Shown here piece after piece: positions 57,790-64,000 of a stretch of DNA of 64,000 nt. The first letter of the stretch is position 1. Each line of letters begins with the position of its first letter. The translations under genes and the position numbers were made by a program. Below the pieces are notes generated by a model. It worked only from the letters and a program-made list of their open reading frames with translations. It was not told the DNA's origin and searched no databases. Origin of the DNA: Gracilaria gracilis (taxonomy: Eukaryota > Rhodophyta > Florideophyceae > Gracilariales > Gracilariaceae); NCBI GenBank assembly GCA_030374805.1, contig JARGSG010000017.1, forward strand, positions 124,001 to 188,000, in the 5' to 3' direction.

Positions 57790-58609
57790 CTTTCGCGGGG
57801 AATTGTTGGGGGACGCCAGGGTGAAGCACGGAAAACAGAGCGAGCAAGTGAAGAAAACAGGGGGTGGGGGCGGGGATGGTTTGAAGCTCGGAACACGCTT
57901 CAGAACACGGCGCTGATGGGCTTGGCTGGGCGGAGGCACAATAAGGGGGCAGAGGCGCAAGCGCCGGGCGTCGTGTCGCGGCGGTATTTAACAGGCGAGT
58001 AAGTTGATGACAGCTGACGGCGCGGCGCGGGATGGTGAGCGTGCTGCGCGGACGACAGCGAGAGGCAGCAGCAAGATCCTGCAGTCGCGTGGCTGACAGC
58101 GATCTGAATCCACTGCGTCGCCTCAATTCAGTTGCCGCGTAACAGCACAGCTAGGATCGTTTCGCATTACAGCTGTGCAGCTGGCAGCTGCGTAAGGAAT
58201 GCCGCCTGCCCACGCCAGCATTGGCTTGGGCAATCCGATCCTTGAAGCCGAAGCGCGTTGAACTCATCGCGCACTACCAACGGTAACCTTAGCTCTACCA
58301 ACGGTATCCATACAGTATCTGTTTGGGAATCGACTAGGACGCCCACCAGGATAAGCAAGAGAGTGAGCGTTGTATCTACTAGAGACGCAGCGGATGCTAA
58401 CGAACTCATAGATACTTTCGTAGATATTGGCACCCAAAGCCGCATCGCGTGAGCAGCCTTCGCCTCCTCCCGCACCCAAGCGATCGGCGCAGTCTTGGCC
58501 ATCAAATCCATCGGCAGCGCATCAATCCCTAACTCACAGCCCTTCAGTAACTTTGCCTCAATTTTCCCCTCCCACGTTCCGCCTCCACATGCAAATCTGT
58601 GCCTTTACC
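57790..58609. promoter_or_regulatory. Shared upstream region, sulfotransferase and fumarase
   Basis: 820 bp between divergent ATGs; TATCTAC at 58373-58379 and GTAGATA at 58420-58426. Confidence 0.45.
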
Positions 58610-60103
58610 ATGCCCCTCGCCCGCCCATCCCCCTCCCTCGTCCGCTGTCTCTTCCGAACGCCCCCCCTCCACCCGCGAACTGTTCGCCCGTTTCACACGT
58701 CGCTTCCCACCATGTCGTACCGCATCGAGACCGATACCTTTGGCGAGATCAACGTTCCTTCCGATCGCTACTGGGGAGCACAGACGCAGCGATCCATCTC
58801 CAACTTTGACATTTGCAAAGATACCGACCGTATGCCCCTTCCAGTCATTCACGCCTTCGGAGTTCTCAAACAGGCCACTGCCTTCGCAAATCGCACCTAC
58901 GGCCTGGATCAATCCATTGCCACCGCCATCGAAACTGCCGCTGCTGACGTTGCCGCCGGCAAGCTTGACGACCACTTCCCGCTCGTTGTGTGGCAGACCG
59001 GCTCGGGAACCCAATCCAACATGAACGTCAACGAAGTCATTTCTAACAGAGCCATTGAACTTCTGGGAGGACAGCGTGGATCCAAACAGCCAGTCCATCC
59101 AAATGATCACGTTAACAAATCACAGTCTTCGAACGACACCTTTCCAACAGCCATGCATATTGCGCTTGCGCGCGAATTAAACTCCCGTCTTATTCCATCG
59201 CTCACTTCGCTCGCCGACACTTTCGATCAGAAAGCTCAGCAATACAAACATGTCATCAAAATAGGTCGCACTCATTGTATGGACGCTGTCCCTCTCACCT
59301 ACGCTCAGGAGTTTTCTGCATACGTTCGACAGCTTCGTCAGGCTGTTTGTCGCATCCGCGCCTGTTTGCCGGATGTTTACGAGCTGGCCATTGGCGGAAC
59401 CGCCGTTGGAACCGGCTTGAATACCAGAGTAGGTTTTGCTGAAAAGGTCGCTGATAAGGTTGCCGAATTAACTGGCTTGCCCTTTGTCACCGCCGAGAAC
59501 AAGTTTGAGGCGCTGGCTGCACATGATGCTGTCGTATTCACGAGTGGCGCTTTGAACACGGCGGCTACTTCACTCATGAAGATTGCCAATGATATTCGAT
59601 TGCTGGGATCCGGGCCGCGATGTGGACTGGGCGAACTCATGCTGCCTGAAAATGAACCGGGAAGTTCAATCATGCCTGGCAAAGTGAATCCAACGCAATG
59701 TGAGGCCGTCACCATGGCTTGTGCGCAGGTGATTGGAAATCACGTCGCAGTTACTGTTGGTGGTACAAACGGCCACTTTGAGCTGAATGTTTTCAAACCA
59801 ATGATGATTCATAACGTTCTTCACAGCGTTAGATTACTCAGTGATTGTGCTGTTTCGTTCGAGAAGAACTGCATTCAAGGACTTCAGGTCAATGAAGACA
59901 GAGTTGCTCAGCTTCTGAAGGAGAGCTTGATGCTGGTAACTGCGTTGAATCCTGTTATTGGATATGATAAAGCTGCACAGATTGCTAAAAAGGCTCACAA
60001 GGAAGGCAGTACACTACGGGAAGCTGCCGTGTCTCTTGGTTTTCTCACACCAGAGAAGTTCGATGAGGCTGTTGTACCCGCTAATATGATCGGACCAAAG
60101 TAA
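58610..60103 (+). CDS. fumC: Fumarate hydratase, class II (FumC type)
   Basis: 497 residues from ATG 58610, chosen because [20 protein letters not shown] gives a basic, acid-free mitochondrial presequence ending near [12 protein letters not shown] 58589 adds seven residues; ATG 58712 ([11 protein letters not shown]) would give a cytosolic form of 463 residues. Converts fumarate to malate in the TCA cycle. Seen: [47 protein letters not shown], and the signature [11 protein letters not shown]. No intron. Dual mitochondrial/cytosolic targeting by alternative starts is possible, as in other eukaryotes. Confidence 0.96.
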   Translation: MPLARPSPSLVRCLFRTPPLHPRTVRPFHTSLPTMSYRIETDTFGEINVPSDRYWGAQTQRSISNFDICKDTDRMPLPVIHAFGVLKQATAFANRTYGLDQSIATAIETAAADVAAGKLDDHFPLVVWQTGSGTQSNMNVNEVISNRAIELLGGQRGSKQPVHPNDHVNKSQSSNDTFPTAMHIALARELNSRLIPSLTSLADTFDQKAQQYKHVIKIGRTHCMDAVPLTYAQEFSAYVRQLRQAVCRIRACLPDVYELAIGGTAVGTGLNTRVGFAEKVADKVAELTGLPFVTAENKFEALAAHDAVVFTSGALNTAATSLMKIANDIRLLGSGPRCGLGELMLPENEPGSSIMPGKVNPTQCEAVTMACAQVIGNHVAVTVGGTNGHFELNVFKPMMIHNVLHSVRLLSDCAVSFEKNCIQGLQVNEDRVAQLLKESLMLVTALNPVIGYDKAAQIAKKAHKEGSTLREAAVSLGFLTPEKFDEAVVPANMIGPK

Positions 60104-60325
60104 AGCTAAACATTCTCAAACTTCATTGACTCTTTTACTTCTCGCCATTTTAGAGACGATATCCGTGGAGGGCCTGAAGCGCTGTATTTACGTTATTGAA
60201 TATCACGCGATAGACTAGGGTGCCCTTACGACTGTGCACAGAACATGCAGGATAGGGGGAAGAGCCACTTTCTAGTTCTTGAACAGGAGCATTACCAAAT
60301 GAAGCGAGTCGATCTTGGCGGAGAT
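60104..60325. other. Intergenic between convergent fumarase and small gene
   Basis: 222 bp; 3' ends only. Confidence 0.5.
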
Positions 60326-60640
60326 TTACTCCTCATCAGCGGGCTTCAGTCCAGGTCTCCACGGAATACGTCGATGCGGTTGACCCACGGTGATCTTGAT
60401 TTTTGAGCGAACGAAAAGTTTGTTAGATCAGTATCGTGGAGTGTGGAGGACGCGCATAAACACAAGAACGTCATTGCTTACCATCTTCTTCTCTGATATT
60501 ATGGCCACCGGAATGGAAAGAGCAAAGATCAGTGCAAGAGTCATCGCGGTATTGGCGCGCCATTTCTTCGGATACGGCCACCAACCACCGCCCGGAGACC
60601 AGACTTCCTTGGGGTATTGAAAACGCGGTCCTTCTCCCAT
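60326..60640 (-). CDS. 75-residue conserved-looking single-pass membrane protein (2 exons)
   Basis: Exon 1 60482-60640, intron 60395-60481 (87 bp, GTAAGC...CAAG), exon 2 60326-60394. Start MGEGPRFQYPKEVWSPGGGW, then PKKWRANTAM, one membrane helix (about residues 33-47), and from exon 2 ITVGQPHRRIPWRPGLKPAD ending in EE. The VWSPGGGWW..P..W..NT block followed by a helix and a basic, Pro-rich tail resembles small mitochondrial inner-membrane proteins of plants and algae that have been linked with complex I; I cannot name one with confidence. The ATG at 60640 is the first in frame; an extra 5' exon is possible. Confidence 0.6.
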
Positions 60641-62477
60641 TGCGCACCTCTCTGACAACTAGACAACCAAGCGCAGAAGCGACGGGTGTGTTGCGTGAAA
60701 CCGCTGTCGCAGTACTTGTGATGGATCGCTATTACCCTAGACGACACTCCAGTTAACTCTCGGCACCGCTATTAGAAACTTCTGTATTGGGACCAAAGCT
60801 CCCCACAACGATCAGCTCGGCATGAGCGGAAAGTCTTTTGGTCCGCCTCTCGCTGGGCAGTGCAGGTTTCGGGTTCTGGAGGTAAAGAAGTCGCCACCGC
60901 GGCAATGCTGCTCGAGTACCGCAGCTCGCAATCTGTAGCATAATTTTTTGCTTGTTTTTGAAAAGCACAAACGGATTCTAAACTCGTCTTCAAAACAGGA
61001 CGGTAATGCGAATCCGAGAAATCACTTTCAAAAGTCAAAAGAGAAGCGTCCTCTCTGCAAGAAAGGCCTTTGAATGATGAAGTTGGATCGTTCCCACTCT
61101 ATTCAGCCTCTCAAAGTTCCGCCTGCATTTCAAAACATCCCATCTGCGACCCACTTTTTGTCAGCTACTAGCGCAGAGGACAATAGCATGGGCTTCCATT
61201 TGGAAGGCGAAGTAAGGTATGTATGTGTCGCAAGAAGTAATAATGGATGCCCTTCTCTTTCATATGATCTATCGTCCCTAATTTCGAGAACCAAAGAAAA
61301 TGCATAATATGTAGTCTTCTATCCTAAAGAAGGCAAGAAGAAGCTTTTCATTTCTTACATCGTTTCAGTTCGCCTCTTTATTTTGGAGGAAGCCCTTCTT
61401 CGTTTCCTTCATTAATTGACTTTATGTTCTTCTTCTTCATTTATTATGCCCAGTCGCCCCTGATTCCGAGACGACAGGAGGCCTATCTAGAGATAGTTTT
61501 CTCTCCTGAAAAAGGCCAAAACCCGTGACGGCCATTGCTTGATCATACCTATCAGAGACTTATCCTGTCTCTCGCCGGCTGTCGGCAACACATCGCGACG
61601 GGCTGCATTAGTTAAAGGACATCTAAACAGTTGTGTTCTACTTGCCATATTAAAGGAAAATTACCTCGAAAGAAACTTCTTTTCCCCGGAAAGGCCAAAA
61701 ACGTCCGGGGAATATTGTCCACTCAAGTTGTCATTTCTCCAAACAAATAATTGCGTCATTCTGCTTGTGATGGTAGCTCATCTCTCCGGGTAGCTTTTTT
61801 TCGAAGGCTCCGCAACAGGACGTGCTCTACTGTACATCTCTTTCGACATTTGTCGCTCAGAAAGCCCTCTTCTTCCTTGAAAAGTTTGGCAGTGCGTAGC
61901 CCGGAACAAAATGATCCACATCCAGGATATGATGGCAGAACAACGCAAAAACGGATTTGAATGGACATGTTTGTACCTATGGTATCCATATCTAAAGCTT
62001 TCATCATGGTCGTCGTTATAACAGTTCTCTCAATCTTCAATGTGCACAATATAATGCCCTGAGTGTGATGGTTTGCACCCTGGAGAGTTAAAAGATTCGA
62101 TCAATTCCCTTCTTTCTCAATTGCTGGTCGCGGGAAGCCGTGAACTTAACGCGTTGGGGCCTCATCTTCAAGATGTTCGGAAACACCCAAACCTTGCGCC
62201 AGAACCGTTCCACAGAAGAAGAAGATGATGAAATTGCTCGTGTTCACATCGTTTATACTTAAGATTCGTTCGTTTGGTAGAACTGCGTTTCAGGGCTGTT
62301 TGCTGCCCTCCACGCCAAAGTAGAGCCGTTCGGCTATTAGTTAATACCGTTTTAAATCGATTCCGTCTTCTTCAATGAATGATGTCAAGTTTCAGGGAAC
62401 GTCGGCAATACTTAAAGAAGGAAGAATAAAGCGCAACTCCCTACCCCTTTGACGTTTTGAATTCATGCAAGCAAAAA
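60641..62477. other. 1.8-kb gap, no gene recognised, holds one dispersed repeat
   Basis: Only short frames. The repeat at 61425-61550 is listed separately. GA/CT-rich purine tracts are common here. Confidence 0.45.
61425..61550. repeat. Second copy of the dispersed repeat of 14.5 kb (inverted)
   Basis: Reverse complement of 14543-14665 with roughly 75-80% identity judged by eye; CGCCCCTGATTCCGAGACG and AAAAGGCCAAAA are exact in both. No clear flanking direct repeat. Confidence 0.6.
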
Positions 62478-63029
62478 ATGGACGACACATCATCTTGGCA
62501 GGATTCTGAATCGGATTCGTATGTGAGAAAGCTCACGGAAGAAGGGGGTTCGAGAGAGGATATGGAAATCAACAATCATCGTGACAAGAGTGAGAAGCCT
62601 CTGAAAGCTGGACTATATGAACAGCGGAGTGAGGCTGCGGAATCGGGAGATGTAGAGATGGGTCAGTCTGGTTTGGACGATGAGTTTGATACGCCAATGC
62701 GTGGTGAAGATGAGTATAGAAACCCGCAACGCATAGGGGGGAAACGAGACAGCTTGAGGAATGAAGATGGGTCATGCAAGGGAGATGAACCACGTCTGCA
62801 TCAAGAAGTGACTCTGGAGGTGTGGATTGAGCGCTCAAAGGCCGCACGCAGACAGAGGTCCCGAGCGAAATATTGGCGCGGAAACAATGTCAGGTATGGA
62901 ATGAGTCGAAGAGAATACGCAGGAAAATGGGATGATGGACGTAACTGGGGAGGTAAGCCCACATTTCGTTATGGAAGATATGGACGACGAGGTGGGCGCA
63001 GTGGATATGGCGGGAACGAAAGCTACTAA
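62478..63029 (+). CDS. Arg/Gly-rich, acidic-arm protein, probable nucleic-acid binding
   Basis: 183 residues from ATG 62478. The first 110 residues are acidic (MDDTSSWQDSESD, GDVEMGQSGLDDEFDTPM). A middle segment VTLEVWIERSKAARRQRSRA may be a helix. The tail is RG/Tyr-rich: YWRGNNVRYGMSRREYAG and GRYGRRGGRSGYGG. Such tails bind RNA and are methylated on Arg. No RRM or other fold is seen. Reminiscent of small mRNA export or RNP proteins, but this is inference. Confidence 0.6.
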   Translation: MDDTSSWQDSESDSYVRKLTEEGGSREDMEINNHRDKSEKPLKAGLYEQRSEAAESGDVEMGQSGLDDEFDTPMRGEDEYRNPQRIGGKRDSLRNEDGSCKGDEPRLHQEVTLEVWIERSKAARRQRSRAKYWRGNNVRYGMSRREYAGKWDDGRNWGGKPTFRYGRYGRRGGRSGYGGNESY

Positions 63030-63789
63030 GGAGGATCAAATAGATCTCTCTGCCACCTTGCGACACTGTCTGGCTCTGTGGTGTTATTTTTCATGTTAAG
63101 GGCATTGTCGTCGTCGAGCGACCAGTCTCCGGTCGACTTCGTACATGTGCTTTCAAGCTTCTGCGAAACAAACGAGAGATGAAGCATCTACACCTCTAGC
63201 TCTAGAATTGGGAAAAGTTAACAACCCACTCTCTTTCTTGAAGGGTTTGCTGTAGCTTATGAAGAGTTTCCAACGGTAAAGCTTTACTGTGTACCAACGG
63301 CAGCTCTACTGTACTTAAAACCTATCTAAAGTTATCTAACCTTATGTTGCGGCCACTTTCTGACAGCGAAGCTTCTGATCGTCTGCCATGGGCACATGCA
63401 TCGCTGCGAACTGTAATGAGGAGAAGCGCGTGCCAGCTGGCGCGCACACGGCGGGAGCACACGGCGGGACGCGCCACGTGTGCTTTGCGCGCGCTTTCGG
63501 TTGCGCAGCTCAGAGATGCGCGTGACGCGCGCCGCCATCATAAAAGTTTGTATATTTCAGTGCTTAAGTGGCTCGCCGCACTACACGCGCGCGCCACCGC
63601 CGCCTCGCCCGCAACTAGCGCCGATTCTTTCAAACGTGGCCATGTCCCCCACCAGCTGCCTCTAGCAAACCCGCTTGCTTCCGTTCGGTGATCTTCCGTC
63701 GTTCGCATCGCCCATGACGCCTCCGTCGCCGTCGTCCCTGCCTTTGATCCTGCCCCTCCTCCCTCCACCCCCAACTCCCCCTCCGCAAA
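63030..63789. promoter_or_regulatory. Upstream region of the DUR3-like gene
   Basis: Begins with the 3' flank of the RG-rich gene. GC-rich from 63420, with GCGCCACGTGTG at about 63471-63482; then a CCCTCCCC-type leader next to the ATG. Confidence 0.4.
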
Positions 63790-64000
63790 ATGACTAGCCC
63801 TGCCGAGCCGTTCATTTCCCCTTCCTTCTTCAACTTCAGCTGTAATGAGGAACTCAGGACCAAGGTTGTTCGAAACTTCTTCAACCTTACGCGCTATCAA
63901 TGCCGCACCGAGTTCTTTTCCGACCCACCTTTGTCCCTGGGCATCGGTTTCGCCGTCGTTCTTGCGTTCGGCCTCGCTTTCGGAGTTGGCACCGTCGCTC
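63790..64000 (+). CDS. Start of a DUR3-like sodium/solute (urea) symporter, cut by window edge
   Basis: 70 residues from ATG 63790, frame open to the end. After a polar start (MTSPAEPFISPSFFNFSC) comes YQCRTEFFSDPPLSLGIGFA, then a first membrane helix VVLAFGLAFGVGTVA. This resembles the N terminus of eukaryotic DUR3 urea/H+ symporters (CQRQ..FF..VLDQGVGYA-VI-G-GAFFA). Most of the protein, including all transport residues, lies outside the window. Confidence 0.5.
   Translation, partial: MTSPAEPFISPSFFNFSCNEELRTKVVRNFFNLTRYQCRTEFFSDPPLSLGIGFAVVLAFGLAFGVGTVA

Overview
The window is nuclear DNA of a eukaryote with compact genes, and most likely a florideophyte red alga of the Chondrus type. The reasons are: most long genes have no intron; the introns I can place are 87-154 bp with GT/AG ends; there are two type II membrane sulfotransferase-like proteins and two secreted Cys-rich wall-type proteins; GC-rich gene islands alternate with AT-richer blocks full of transposon debris. 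The lineage is an inference from this pattern, not a database match.

Layout. 1-1652: 3' part of a membrane protein with the fold of an H+-pyrophosphatase but without its catalytic motifs. 1.7-10.5 kb: transposon graveyard, with a decayed hAT transposase (minus) interrupted by a 363-bp fold-back MITE that has a perfect 9-bp target duplication, then a decayed piggyBac-like transposase. 10.5-12.9 kb: four-exon leukotriene A4 hydrolase/M1 aminopeptidase. 13-20 kb: repeat-rich, one small secreted protein. 20.2-24.5 kb: pantothenate synthetase, then a head-to-head pair of proteasome genes (20S alpha4 and 19S RPT3). 25.3-26.3 kb: two-exon gene of the L-2-amino-thiazoline-4-carboxylate hydrolase family. 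26.4-46.9 kb: GC-rich island with a disordered Ser-rich protein, a sulfotransferase-like protein, a mucin-like Cys-rich secreted protein, flotillin, a GCC2/GCC3-repeat secreted protein, SUMO, CPSF1 and an ALY/REF mRNA export factor. 47-49 kb: no recognisable gene. 49.1-60.7 kb: DDX41 helicase, a broken phosphotransferase-like gene, a Myb/SANT-like protein, a PHO80-type cyclin, a sulfotransferase, fumarase and a 75-residue spliced membrane protein. 62.5-64 kb: an RG-rich protein and the first codons of a DUR3-like symporter that runs off the window.

How the genes relate. Head-to-head pairs are the main arrangement: PSMA7/RPT3 (both proteasome), CPSF1/ALY (both mRNA maturation and export), Cys-rich protein/flotillin, GCC repeat protein/SUMO, sulfotransferase/fumarase. 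Their shared upstream regions are GC-rich, often carry ACGTGGC-type boxes, and the window as a whole seems enriched in a TATCTAC/GTAGATA heptamer that lies almost only outside coding sequence. I see no CRISPR, rRNA, bacterial operon or LTR retroelement. All family calls were made by reading translations by eye; no search was run.
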